A stretch of DNA of 64,000 nt from assembly GCA_030426805.1 (NCBI GenBank), contig JAUHXU010000001.1:956861-1020860 (forward strand). Reading direction: 5' to 3'. The position numbers and the translations under genes were made by a program. The stretch's first letter is position 1. Each line of letters starts with the position of its first letter. This DNA comes from a bacterium (GTDB lineage: Bacteria; Planctomycetota; JAFGQW01). Below, one piece after another: positions 36,322-45,697 of the stretch. The notes beneath the pieces were generated by a model. The model was not told where the DNA came from. It worked only from the letters and a program-made list of their open reading frames with translations, and did no database searches.

Positions 36322-38730
36322 ATGCAGACGCGATTGCAACTGAAGCTCGGGCGGCTTCGCGGCAAGGTCAAGTGGATCCAGGGGCTCGCCGGTATCGGCC
36401 GGCTCGTGTTGATCACGCTCGCGGTCCTGCTCGCGACCTACGTGCTCGACCGCTCGCTCCGCCTGCCGCTCGCCGTGCGCGCGGTGCTCGTCGTCGCCTC
36501 GATCGCGACCGTCGTCTTCGCGATCCGACGCGTCCTCGTCCGCCCGCTGCGCCGCACCTACCTCGACGACGACCTCGCGAGCGGCGTCGAAGCGTTGCAC
36601 CCCGAGCTACGCGACCGGATCCGCAGCACGCTCGACTTCCAATCCGCCCTCGACCGCGGCGACCTCGCCGAGAGCCCGGCGATGGCGCAGCACGTGATCG
36701 ACGAGACGCTGCGCGACATCGAGTCGGTGTCGTTCCGCGGCGTCGCCCGCATTCGGCGCGCGGTCCCGTGGCTCGCCGCGGCGCTCGTCGCGGTGCTCGG
36801 CATCGGCATCTGGGCGGCGAGCGCGGACAGCCACGTCGGGATCTGGTTCCGTCGGTTCGCGTTGCTCGACCCGTCGGCGTCGTGGCCGCGCTCGACCGAG
36901 CTGCGCGTGCTGATGCCACCGGACGGCAGCGCGGTCCACGTCACCGACGAGGACGGCGTGACGGTGTTCCACGTCGCCAAGGGCCTCGACTTCACGGTCA
37001 ACGTCGTCGCCGACCGCGGCGACCCGAAGGAAGTCGCGCTGCACTTCGAAGGCACGGGTGCCGCCCGCAGCGGCACGCGGACGATGCCGCGCGTCGCAGC
37101 GCAGCGCTACACGACGACCTTCGAGCGACTGACCGCGTCGTTCCGCTTCCACGTGACCGGCGGCGACGACGACGATCGGCTGCCGACGTATCGCGTGCGC
37201 GTGCACGACGCGCCGGCCGTCGCCGAACTCGCCGTCGTCGCGACCTTCCCGAGCTACGTCGGACGCGACCCGCAGACGTTTCCGACCGGCGACGTCGAGG
37301 TCCCGCTCGACACGTCCCTCGAGTTCCGCGTCCGGGCGACGAACGCGGTGCAGTCCGGACGCATCGCGATCGCGGCGGGACGAGACGGCGACGGGGACGG
37401 CGAACCGACCTACATCCCGCTCGCACGTGCGGACGACGGGCACTATCGCGCGGTCGTCGCCGCGACGCGCGACTTCGACTACTCGATCGAACTCGTCGGC
37501 GAGCGCCGCGTGACGAACCACGGCCGGGCGCGCTACCGGGTGCTCACGGTGCCCGACGGGCCGCCGACCGTGCGGATCGCCTACCCGCCGAAGGGCGTCG
37601 TCGCGGCGACGACGAAGGCCTACCTCCCCCTGGTCGCGAGCGTGCGCGACGACTACGGCGTCGCGGACTTGCGGCTGCGCCTGCTGCGCGGCCCGCGCCC
37701 GAGCGCCGAGGCGGGCGACAAGGGCGCCTCGCAGGACGCGGAACTGCCGTTCACGCGCGACGAGCGAATCGCGCGCTCCGACGACGGCGATCCGCTCGGC
37801 GACCGGGCGTTCCACGCGCTCAAGACGCTCGAGGTGAAGTCGCTCGAGGTGCCCGACGACACCGGCGTCCGCGCCCCCGCGCCGGGCGACGTCGTCCGCA
37901 TGCTGGTCGAGGCGAAAGACAATCACCGCACCGGTGGTGACGCCCCCGCCGACGCCCCGAACACGGGCCGGTCGCGGGAACTCCGCATCGAGATCCTGCG
38001 CGACGCGGACCTCGAGCGACGGATCAACGACAGCCAGCTCAAGGTGAAGGGCGCCGTGCAGCGCGCCCTCGCCTACCAGCGACGCACGCTCGCCGAAGCG
38101 GCCGACGTCGCGACGTCGATGCGGCAGCCGAGCGGCGACGGCTCGGCGCCGGTCGCGCTCGCGGAGTTGGCGAACCAACTCGTCGCGGTCGAGCGGCGAC
38201 AGTCCCGCCTGACGACCGATCTGCGCGGCGTCGCCACGCAGCTCCGGCTGAACCTCGACGCCCACGCGTTCAACCGCCTCGAGGTCTCGCCGGTGACCGA
38301 CCGCATCATCGACGTCTTCGTCGGCGCGATGCGGGCCCGCCCCGGCGACGCGACGTTCCGCTTTCGCGCGCTCCTCGATGCGCACCGACGCGGCGCGATC
38401 GGGCAGTCCGACGTGCTGACGAAGCTGATCGAGATGGTCGGGATCGCCGGCGAAGCCGCCGACGAGGCCTCCCCCGCCGCGAGCCGCGCGATGAGCGCCG
38501 CGCGCGCCGGCACCGACCGCGCCGCCCTCCAGGCGGAAGTGGATAACGCTGTCCGGCATCAGCGGCGCTGCGAGGCGCTTCTGGTCGCGCTGCTCGACGG
38601 GCTCCGGGAGTGGGAGGACTACCAGGAGGTGATTCAGCTCAACAAAGAGCTGATCGAGTTGCAGCAAGACATCGAGAATCGGACGATCGACCTGATCAAG
38701 AACCGGGGCGGCACGGGAACCGGACGGTAG
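36322..38730 (+). CDS. DUF4175-like membrane protein
   Basis: 802 aa from the ATG at 36322 (a TTG at 36313 is in frame). Two N-terminal membrane segments (about 25-60), a cytoplasmic stretch with LHPELRDRIRSTLDF and a third membrane segment (about 153-172) are followed by Ig-like beta domains (about 190-570) and a long helical C-terminus. This plan resembles the DUF4175 family, large membrane proteins of unknown role encoded near MoxR/BatA clusters in planctomycetes and other bacteria. The following genes encode secreted coiled-coil proteins that could be partners. The family name is tentative. Confidence 0.55.
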   Translation: MQTRLQLKLGRLRGKVKWIQGLAGIGRLVLITLAVLLATYVLDRSLRLPLAVRAVLVVASIATVVFAIRRVLVRPLRRTYLDDDLASGVEALHPELRDRIRSTLDFQSALDRGDLAESPAMAQHVIDETLRDIESVSFRGVARIRRAVPWLAAALVAVLGIGIWAASADSHVGIWFRRFALLDPSASWPRSTELRVLMPPDGSAVHVTDEDGVTVFHVAKGLDFTVNVVADRGDPKEVALHFEGTGAARSGTRTMPRVAAQRYTTTFERLTASFRFHVTGGDDDDRLPTYRVRVHDAPAVAELAVVATFPSYVGRDPQTFPTGDVEVPLDTSLEFRVRATNAVQSGRIAIAAGRDGDGDGEPTYIPLARADDGHYRAVVAATRDFDYSIELVGERRVTNHGRARYRVLTVPDGPPTVRIAYPPKGVVAATTKAYLPLVASVRDDYGVADLRLRLLRGPRPSAEAGDKGASQDAELPFTRDERIARSDDGDPLGDRAFHALKTLEVKSLEVPDDTGVRAPAPGDVVRMLVEAKDNHRTGGDAPADAPNTGRSRELRIEILRDADLERRINDSQLKVKGAVQRALAYQRRTLAEAADVATSMRQPSGDGSAPVALAELANQLVAVERRQSRLTTDLRGVATQLRLNLDAHAFNRLEVSPVTDRIIDVFVGAMRARPGDATFRFRALLDAHRRGAIGQSDVLTKLIEMVGIAGEAADEASPAASRAMSAARAGTDRAALQAEVDNAVRHQRRCEALLVALLDGLREWEDYQEVIQLNKELIELQQDIENRTIDLIKNRGGTGTGR

Positions 38731-38914
38731 CGCGCGCGTCCAGCCGGGCGATAATACGAAGGCGAAGGTCCTCGCACCGGCGGATCCCGGATCGAGACGC
38801 ATCGGCTGCCGCACGATCGGCGGCACGCGCGTCCCCCCGACGGAGTCGCTGCGTCCGCCGGGATCGGCGCTCCGGACCGACCGGAACCAATCGACACGCC
38901 CGAAGGAGGCAGCC

Positions 38915-41644
38915 ATGCCGAGCCGCGACGACCGCCCCCAGGTCCGACGACGTCGTTCGATCGCGGGGGTTTTCGCCCTCGTCGCATGGGCGGCGGCGGC
39001 CCCGCTGGGCACCGCCCAGCAGGACAAGTCGCTCGCGAACCTGATCAGCGATCAGGAAAACGCGCTCAAGCGCCTCCAAGCGTTCTCGGACAAGCTCGAC
39101 CGGCTCGCCGCCCGACTCGACCGCGAGGGTCAGCAGTACGCATCGAACCTGCTGCGCGGCGCCTACGCCCACCTCGTCAAGACGCGCCTGAAGGAGCAGA
39201 TGGAGGCGGCCAAGCGCAAGCTCGAGGGCGAGCAGCTCTTCGAGGCGCGCGCGATCCAGAAGGCCGCCCTCGCCGATCTCCAGAAGAGCCTCCAGATCCT
39301 GCTCGACCGGCGCAACCTCGAGCAACTCGAGAAGGAACTCGAGTCGCTGAAGGCCACGCTCCAGTCGATGAACGAGTTGCGCAACGAGCAGCGCGATCTC
39401 CACAACGAGACGAAGAACGCGTCCGACGCAGAGCAGGCCGCCGACCGCGCCGCCCGCCGCGCAGCGCTCGACGAGTTGAAGAACGCGCAGGACGACCTCG
39501 CCAAGCGCACCGACGACCGCACGGACGAGCAGCGCGACGCGTGGAAGCGGCTCGAGAAAGCGGTCGCCGACGCACGCGCCGAGCAACAGTCGCTCGCGTC
39601 GTCGATGCGCGCGCGCTCCGAAGCGTCGACCGATCGAACCGAAGCCGACCGCAAGGCGGCCGCCGACGCACTCGAGGAGTACGCCGCGACGCTCGACAAC
39701 GCGTCGAAGGTCCCCGACTCCAAGGCGTGGGAGAAGGCACAACGCGAGGCGGCGGACGCGGCGCGCAAGCGCGCGCAAGACGCGCTCGATCGTCTGACGC
39801 GACGCGCGTCGGAGTTCGAGCCGGCGCAGCCGAGCCTCGAGCGCGCCAAGCAACTCGAACAGGACGCCCGCGCGAGCCAGGGCCGCGGGCAGCGCGCCGA
39901 CGCACGCCAGGCGATGAAAGACGCCGCACAAGCGGCACGCGACGCCGCAAAGACGGTCCTCGAAACGAAGGCGCGCGAGGTCGGTGACCGTGCGGCGCTC
40001 ACCGCCGAGCAGAACAAGCTCGCCCAAGCGATGGCGGCGATCGAACGCGACGCGAAGACCGCGAACGCGCCCCAGCCCGTCACCGACGCCGCCGACCAGG
40101 CGCGCGACGCGATGCAGCGCGCCGGCAAGGCGATGGCCGACGCCGCGGCGGCAGAAGCGCGCGCCACGAAGGCCGAAGCACGCGCGGCCGACACGGGCTC
40201 GGACGACGCGGCACGCAGCGAGGCGAAGAAGGCCGCATCGCAAGCGAAAGACGCCGCGCGCTCCGGCGAGAAGGACGCGGCAGCGGCCGCACAGCAGGCC
40301 GCCGAGGCGCTCGCGCGCGCCGAGAAGGCGATCGCCGAGGCCGCCCAGGCACGCCGCGAGAACGCGCGCGCGAACGCCGCCGCCGCGAAGGCACAGGACG
40401 CGCTCGGCAAGCAGGCCGACAAGCTCGCCGGCGACCTCGCCGGCAAGTCCGCCGACGAACGCGGCGCGTCGAAGCCGCGCTCCTCGGCCGAGCGCCAAGC
40501 AGCCGACGCGGTCGACCGTGCGTCGCGCGAGATGCAGCGCGCGTCGGATGCGATGCGCCGCGGCGACACCGATGCCGCGCGCGACGCCCAGCAGCGCGCG
40601 AGCGAGCGGCTCGACGAGGCGGGCAAGGCACTCGACCACGTCGCCCCGCGCGAGGAGTCCGAAGAGTCGCGGCGCAAGCGACTCGCCGAGTGGCAGGATC
40701 GCCTGAAGAAGCGCGCCGAGGCGATCGCGAACGACGCCGCCAAGCAGGAACAGAATGCGCGCGGTGGCAAGCAAGCCGGCGGACAACAGTCCGAACGCGA
40801 CTCGATGCAGCGCGCGAAGAACAGCATGGAGCGCGCCGAGAAGAACCTCCGCAAGGGCGACTACCAGCGTGCCGAGGAACAGCAGCGCGAGGCGGTCGCC
40901 GCACTCAACCAGGCGGAGCGCGAAGCGCGCGAGCGTGAGCGCGACTACATGCAGATGGCGCAGGAAGAGGTGATCTTCCGCGTCGGCCAGATGCTCAAGG
41001 ACGTCGTCAAGGAGCAGAAGGCGATCAACGAGACGTCGCTCGAACTCGAAGCGCGAATCGACCCCGAGCGCTCCCGCCTTCCGCGCTCCGTGCGCAAGGC
41101 GTTCGCGCGCGTCGCGTCGCGCCAAGGCAAGGTGAAGGGCGTCGTCGAGAAGGTGATCGCGAAGCTCGAAGAGGAGAACATCGCGATCTTCCTGTTCCTG
41201 CTGCAGTCCGTCGACGAGGACATGGGGCGTCTGCGCGAGCGGTTCGGCAAGCGTCCGAAGCCCGACCTCGGCCGACTGACCCGGATGCTGCAGACCGACG
41301 TCGTGCGCAACCTCGAGGAACTGGTCACCGCGCTCGAGGCCGAAGCGCGTCGCCGACGCGAGGAGCGGGAGAACCGCCAGGGCGACCCGAAGAACGGGGA
41401 CGGCCAGCAGCCGCCGCAGGGCGCATCGCGCTTGATTCCGACCACGGCGGAGCTGATCATGCTCAAGCGCTTCGAGGAGCAGATCCGCGATCGCACCGAA
41501 GCGATCTCGAAGGCGCTCGCCGAGTTGCCCGACGGCAGCGAGACACCGCCACACCTCGAGAGCCTGATCCAGCGACTCGCGCACCAGCAGGGCTCGGTGC
41601 GCGAGGTGTTGCGCCGGTTCATGAAGTCGATCAACATCGAGTAG
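38915..41644 (+). CDS. Long secreted coiled-coil protein
   Basis: 909 aa with GGAGG 5 bases before the ATG and a signal peptide (about 15-35). From 40 to about 700 it is almost entirely charged heptads rich in Ala, Arg, Lys, Glu, Asp and Gln, with Ala-rich stretches such as AAQQAAEALARAEKAIAEAA. The C-terminal 200 residues (from MQMAQEEVIFRVGQML) are less repetitive and look globular and helical. The composition suggests a long periplasmic rod or filament. It follows the DUF4175-like gene and precedes a smaller Lys/Gln-rich protein with a similar charged character. Confidence 0.7.
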   Translation: MPSRDDRPQVRRRRSIAGVFALVAWAAAAPLGTAQQDKSLANLISDQENALKRLQAFSDKLDRLAARLDREGQQYASNLLRGAYAHLVKTRLKEQMEAAKRKLEGEQLFEARAIQKAALADLQKSLQILLDRRNLEQLEKELESLKATLQSMNELRNEQRDLHNETKNASDAEQAADRAARRAALDELKNAQDDLAKRTDDRTDEQRDAWKRLEKAVADARAEQQSLASSMRARSEASTDRTEADRKAAADALEEYAATLDNASKVPDSKAWEKAQREAADAARKRAQDALDRLTRRASEFEPAQPSLERAKQLEQDARASQGRGQRADARQAMKDAAQAARDAAKTVLETKAREVGDRAALTAEQNKLAQAMAAIERDAKTANAPQPVTDAADQARDAMQRAGKAMADAAAAEARATKAEARAADTGSDDAARSEAKKAASQAKDAARSGEKDAAAAAQQAAEALARAEKAIAEAAQARRENARANAAAAKAQDALGKQADKLAGDLAGKSADERGASKPRSSAERQAADAVDRASREMQRASDAMRRGDTDAARDAQQRASERLDEAGKALDHVAPREESEESRRKRLAEWQDRLKKRAEAIANDAAKQEQNARGGKQAGGQQSERDSMQRAKNSMERAEKNLRKGDYQRAEEQQREAVAALNQAEREARERERDYMQMAQEEVIFRVGQMLKDVVKEQKAINETSLELEARIDPERSRLPRSVRKAFARVASRQGKVKGVVEKVIAKLEEENIAIFLFLLQSVDEDMGRLRERFGKRPKPDLGRLTRMLQTDVVRNLEELVTALEAEARRRREERENRQGDPKNGDGQQPPQGASRLIPTTAELIMLKRFEEQIRDRTEAISKALAELPDGSETPPHLESLIQRLAHQQGSVREVLRRFMKSINIE

Positions 41645-41658
41645 AGAGGACGGCCGAC

Positions 41659-42345
41659 ATGATTCGACTGCACTTCCCGAGCGCGGCCGCCGTCGCCGCG
41701 ATCCTCGCGTTCGTCGTCGCGCCTCAGACCGGCGCGGCGCAGGACGACAAGACGCCGCCGAAACCCGCCGAGGCGAAGCGCCCCGATCCGGCCGAGATGC
41801 TCCGCGAGATCGCGCGCGAGATGGCGTCGGTCGAGAAGATGCTGCTCGAGGCCCGCTCCGACCGCGGCAAGGGTGCGCAGCGCGTCGTCGAGAAGATCGA
41901 GAAGCTGCTGAACGACGCGAAGAAGAGCGAGGCGCAGGTCATCCAGCGCATCGACACGCTGCTCGAGGAGATCAAGCGGCGCGAGAAGGAACGGCAACAA
42001 CAGCAGCAACAACAGGCCAACCAGGGCTCGAACAAGAACAAGCAGAAGCGCCCGAAGCCCGATCAGCAGCGCGACAAGAACCGCGACGAGGATCGCTTCC
42101 GCAACCAGAACCGCGACGAAAAGCCGCGCGACAAGAACGACCCGCAGAACCAGAAGGGGCAGAAGCCGCCGAAGGACCCGACCGACCGGGCCGACCACCC
42201 GGACAAGGCCGGCGCGTGGGGCCGACTGCCGGATCGCCTGTTCAAGCTGCTGACGAGCCGCGAACAGACGGTCTTCCCGCCGGAGTTCCGCAACTACCTC
42301 GAGCGCTACTTCCGCCGACTGAACGAGAACTCGCGGACACGATGA
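41659..42345 (+). CDS. Small secreted coiled-coil, Gln/Lys-rich protein
   Basis: 228 aa with a signal peptide (about 1-27). A coiled coil at 45-115 is followed by a Gln run and a low-complexity region rich in Lys, Gln, Asn, Arg and Asp (about 112-190). A short conserved-looking end follows (RLPDRLFKLLTSREQ, then PPEFRNYLERYFRRLNE). The family is unknown to me. It lies 14 bp behind the long coiled-coil gene and overlaps the next gene by 4 bases, so the three are probably made together. Confidence 0.65.
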   Translation: MIRLHFPSAAAVAAILAFVVAPQTGAAQDDKTPPKPAEAKRPDPAEMLREIAREMASVEKMLLEARSDRGKGAQRVVEKIEKLLNDAKKSEAQVIQRIDTLLEEIKRREKERQQQQQQQANQGSNKNKQKRPKPDQQRDKNRDEDRFRNQNRDEKPRDKNDPQNQKGQKPPKDPTDRADHPDKAGAWGRLPDRLFKLLTSREQTVFPPEFRNYLERYFRRLNENSRTR

Positions 42346-43481
42346 TCCGACGAACGGGGTGGTGGCGCGCCGGTAGTGCGGCGCTGGTGATCTGGGTCGG
42401 GCTCGGGGCCAACGCACTCGCGCAACGTCCGCCCGGCACGACGTCGACCGGCACGCAGGATCGCTTCTCGACGGCGGGACTGATCACGCCGAAGACGCGC
42501 CGCGCGGTCGACGCCGGCCTCGACTGGCTCAGCCGAAACGCGAACCGCGACGGCTCGTTCGGCCCGCCGAACGCGCGCATCGCGATCACCGCGATCGCCG
42601 CCCTGTCGTTCATGGCCAACGGCTCGACCGCCAACCGCGGCCCCTACCGCCGCGACGTGCGCCGGGCGATTCGCTTCCTCGCGAATCACGTCTCGACCGA
42701 TCCGTCGCATCGTGGCTACATCTACCTCGAGTCCGACCAAGAGAGTCGCATGCACGGTCACGGCTACGCGACGCTCGCGCTCGCAGAGGCGCTCGGCACC
42801 TACGGCCCGAACGACCCCGAACGGGCCGGTGAACTCAAGCGGGCGCTCGTGCGCGCGATCCGACTGATCGAACGCACGCAGAGCGAAGCCGGCGGCTGGT
42901 TCTACAACCCCGAGGACGACGGCAATCACGAAGGCAGCATCACGGTGTGCATGCTGCAAGCGCTCCGTGCGGCGAACAACGCCGGCATCTACGTGAAGAA
43001 GCGCGTCGTCGACAACGCGATCAACTACATCAAGCGCTCCGCCGAGCGGCGCGACGGCGCGCTGACCGGCGCCTACAAGTACAGCCTGACCGAGAGCCAG
43101 ACGAGTTTCGCGCTCACTTCCGCCGCCGTCGGCACGCTCTACATGTGCGGGGTCTACGACTCGGAATACGTGCGACTCGGCCTGCTCCACATGAACCGGA
43201 CGCTCGACGACCACCTCGGGAGCGGCCAGTTCTACTACTACGGGCTGCTCTACGCGTCGCAGTGCTACTTCCAGTTCGGCGACGACACGTGGCGGCGCGC
43301 CTACCCGCGCATCCGCGACTCGATCCTCCGCAACGTCGTGTCGAAGGTCCAGTCGCCGGAGAACGCGGGCTCGTTCCGCTCGCGCAGTGCGGAGAGCGCC
43401 TACGGCAGCGTCTACGCGACCGCGATGGCCACGCTCACGCTGCAGATCCCCTACCGCTTCCTGCCGATCTTCCAGAAGTAG
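42342..43481 (+). CDS. Secreted prenyltransferase/squalene-cyclase-like repeat protein (paralogue 2)
   Basis: 379 aa from an ATG inside the preceding stop (4-base overlap), with a signal peptide (about 1-29). It shows the same alpha/alpha-toroid repeat pattern as the protein at 35154-36236 (GLDWLSRNANRDGSFGP, IERTQSEAGGWFYNPED) and shares the GSITVCMLQALRAANNAG / MSITVCQVQALRAARNVG block and the terminal LPIFQK. No DxDD catalytic acid is seen. It ends a co-directional envelope gene set and is convergent with the rlmI-like gene, 21 bp away. Confidence 0.82.
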   Translation: MIRRTGWWRAGSAALVIWVGLGANALAQRPPGTTSTGTQDRFSTAGLITPKTRRAVDAGLDWLSRNANRDGSFGPPNARIAITAIAALSFMANGSTANRGPYRRDVRRAIRFLANHVSTDPSHRGYIYLESDQESRMHGHGYATLALAEALGTYGPNDPERAGELKRALVRAIRLIERTQSEAGGWFYNPEDDGNHEGSITVCMLQALRAANNAGIYVKKRVVDNAINYIKRSAERRDGALTGAYKYSLTESQTSFALTSAAVGTLYMCGVYDSEYVRLGLLHMNRTLDDHLGSGQFYYYGLLYASQCYFQFGDDTWRRAYPRIRDSILRNVVSKVQSPENAGSFRSRSAESAYGSVYATAMATLTLQIPYRFLPIFQK

Positions 43482-43502
43482 GCGCCGGGTGTGCCCCGCG
43501 CG

Positions 43503-44687
43503 TCAGCTCACGCGCAACACGAGGCACTTCAAGTAGCGGCCCTCGGGACACGCCGAGCTCACCGGGTGGTCGGGCGCTTGCCCGCGGCACTGGAGGACCT
43601 GCACGAACCGGCCGGCCTGCTTGGCCGCTTCGTTGAGCAGCGCCTCGAAGTCCGTGGGCGACACGTGGTGCGAGCACGACGACGTCACGAGGATGCCGCC
43701 CGGTTCGACCGCCCGCATGCCGGCCGCGTTCAACTCCCGGTAGCGGTGCATCGCGTTCTGCTGGTCCTTCTTCGCGACCGCGTACTTCGGCGGGTCGAGC
43801 AGCACGACGTCGAAGGACCGCTGCTCGTCGCACACCTGCTGCAGGTAGTCGTTCACGTCCGCTTGCACGAACTCGATCGACGCGGCCGCATTCATCTCGG
43901 CGTGGCGCTGCGCGAGCGCGATCGCCTTCTTCGACGAGTCGACGCCGACGACGTGCGCCGCGCCGCCCCGAACCGCGTTGAGCGCGAACGAGCCGCTGTA
44001 GCAGAACGCATCGAGGACGCGCGCACCTCGCGAGAGCGCCCCCACCGCACGCCGGTTGTCGCGCTGGTCGAAGTAGAAGCCGGTCTTCTGCCCGGTCTCG
44101 AGGTCGGTCGCGTAGTCGACGCCGTTCTCGGCGAACCGCACGTCGGCGACCGCATCGCCGTGGCGGAGGCCGCCCTCGCCGTGGATCCCCTCCGCCTCGC
44201 GGTAGGGGAAGTTCGCGTTCTCGTAGATCGCCGCGGGATCGAAGCGCTCGCGCAGGTAGTCGAGGAACAGTCCCTCGCGCTGCTTGACGCCGAGGGCGGA
44301 GAACTGGATCACGAAGTGGTCGCGAAAGCGATCGACGATGACGCCGCTCAGTCCGTCGCCCTCGCCGTGCACGACACGATAACCGTCGGTGCCGTGCTCG
44401 TCGAGCGCGAGCGTCTCACGCCGCAGCGCCACCGCGCGGTCGAGCCGCGCGAGGAAGAACGCATCGTCGATCACCTCGTCGGGGTCGTGCGTCAGCACGC
44501 GGACCCGGATCTGCGACCGCGCGTTGTACAGCCCGCGCCCGATGAAGCTCTGGTCGGCATCCAACACGTCGACGACATCGCCGTCGTTGGGATTGCCACG
44601 CACCCGATCGACCGCACCCGAGAACACCCACGGATGTCGAAACCAAAACGGACGTGCCTTCCCCTTGCGGATCTGCACGACACCCAT
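43503..44687 (-). CDS. RlmI-like 23S rRNA (cytosine-C5) methyltransferase
   Basis: 394 aa from the ATG at 44687. An N-terminal PUA RNA-binding domain (VVQIRKGKARPFWFRHPWVFSGAV, about 1-75) and a central RlmI-type domain containing DQRDNRR are followed by a Rossmann methyltransferase with DAFCYSGSFALNA as the SAM loop, VVLLDPPKY as motif IV and SSCSHHV as motif VI with the catalytic Cys. E. coli RlmI methylates C1962 of 23S rRNA. Length and domain order match. The exact target cannot be proved from sequence. Confidence 0.88.
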   Translation of the reverse strand: MGVVQIRKGKARPFWFRHPWVFSGAVDRVRGNPNDGDVVDVLDADQSFIGRGLYNARSQIRVRVLTHDPDEVIDDAFFLARLDRAVALRRETLALDEHGTDGYRVVHGEGDGLSGVIVDRFRDHFVIQFSALGVKQREGLFLDYLRERFDPAAIYENANFPYREAEGIHGEGGLRHGDAVADVRFAENGVDYATDLETGQKTGFYFDQRDNRRAVGALSRGARVLDAFCYSGSFALNAVRGGAAHVVGVDSSKKAIALAQRHAEMNAAASIEFVQADVNDYLQQVCDEQRSFDVVLLDPPKYAVAKKDQQNAMHRYRELNAAGMRAVEPGGILVTSSCSHHVSPTDFEALLNEAAKQAGRFVQVLQCRGQAPDHPVSSACPEGRYLKCLVLRVS

Positions 44688-44809
44688 CACGCACCCCACT
44701 CCCGCGCCTCCGAACTCGAAGGCTGCACCCGAAGGCTGATTCACCCTGCGACGGACGCGACGCCCTGTTCCGCGGCTCCGTCCCGGTCCGGAGCCCAGCG
44801 CGTCCGCGC

Positions 44810-45697
44810 TCAGTCCACCTTCTTCTTCTGTTCCTTCTTCTTCTCCGCGCGCCGGCCGTCTCCAGGCCCTCTCGGATCGGCGACGCGCAACGACTCGTTG
44901 AGTCTACCCGAACGAAGCCCGTCTGGCTCGACCGCAACCCGCTCGAATCCGACGGCCCGGATCGCCCGCTCGATCGCCGCCCACCGCGCCGGCCGCTGAA
45001 GCGACGCCACGTCGGCTGCCGGCACCTCCACCCGAGCCTCCGCGTCGAAGTGGCGAACGCGGCACTCCCGGAAGCCGTTGCGCCGGAGCACGGCTTCGGC
45101 CGCCTCGATCTGGGCGAGCTTGGCCGGCGTGACGGGGCGGTGATACGGGATCCGCGACGCCAGACACGGCATCGCCGGCTTGTCCCAGACCGACAGGCCC
45201 GTGTGCCGCGCGACCGCCCGCACATCCGCCTTCGTGAACCCGAGTTCGAGCAGCGGCGAGCGCACGCCGTACTCGGCGGCGGCCCGCCGGCCCGGCCGAT
45301 AGTCCCCCACATCGTCGGCATGCGTGCCGTCGATCAACGGCCCGACCCCGGCTGCAGCCGCGGCCTCGCGAATCGCGCCGTACATGTGCGTCCGGCAGAA
45401 GTAGCACCGATCGGAGTCGTTTCGCCGGTAGCGCTCGTCGTCGATCTCGGCGGTCTCGACCTCGACGATCCGCGCGCCGATCGCCGCCGACAGCGCGCGT
45501 GCCCCGTCGCGTTCCTCGTCGCCGAGCGCCGGCGACACCGCGACAAATCCGACCGCGCGGTCACCCAATGCGCGATGCGCGGCCGCGAGCAACAGCGCCG
45601 AGTCGACGCCGCCGCTGAACGCGATCGCGGCGCCGCCTTCGCTGGCGAACCACGCGACGAGCCGGTCGAACAGCGCGGACGGATCGTGGGTCGTCAT
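44810..45697 (-). CDS. larE: LarE-type ATP-dependent sulfur transferase, three-Cys form
   Basis: 295 aa from the ATG at 45697, which overlaps the CPBP gene's stop. The PP-loop SGGVDS is at 28-33. A CYFC pair (C98, C101) and C178 in PCLASR follow. LarE puts sulfur into the nickel-pincer nucleotide cofactor of lactate racemase-type enzymes. Some LarE proteins sacrifice one Cys, near the position of C178; others hold a [4Fe-4S] cluster on three Cys. The CxxC plus third Cys here fits the cluster type. No larB or larC is in the window. The C-terminus is a Lys-rich tail. Confidence 0.85.
   Translation of the reverse strand: MTTHDPSALFDRLVAWFASEGGAAIAFSGGVDSALLLAAAHRALGDRAVGFVAVSPALGDEERDGARALSAAIGARIVEVETAEIDDERYRRNDSDRCYFCRTHMYGAIREAAAAAGVGPLIDGTHADDVGDYRPGRRAAAEYGVRSPLLELGFTKADVRAVARHTGLSVWDKPAMPCLASRIPYHRPVTPAKLAQIEAAEAVLRRNGFRECRVRHFDAEARVEVPAADVASLQRPARWAAIERAIRAVGFERVAVEPDGLRSGRLNESLRVADPRGPGDGRRAEKKKEQKKKVD

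Noticed and set aside
38915..41644. SMC/RecN-type ATPase, because of the long coiled coil
   Set aside because: There are no Walker motifs and the protein has a signal peptide.
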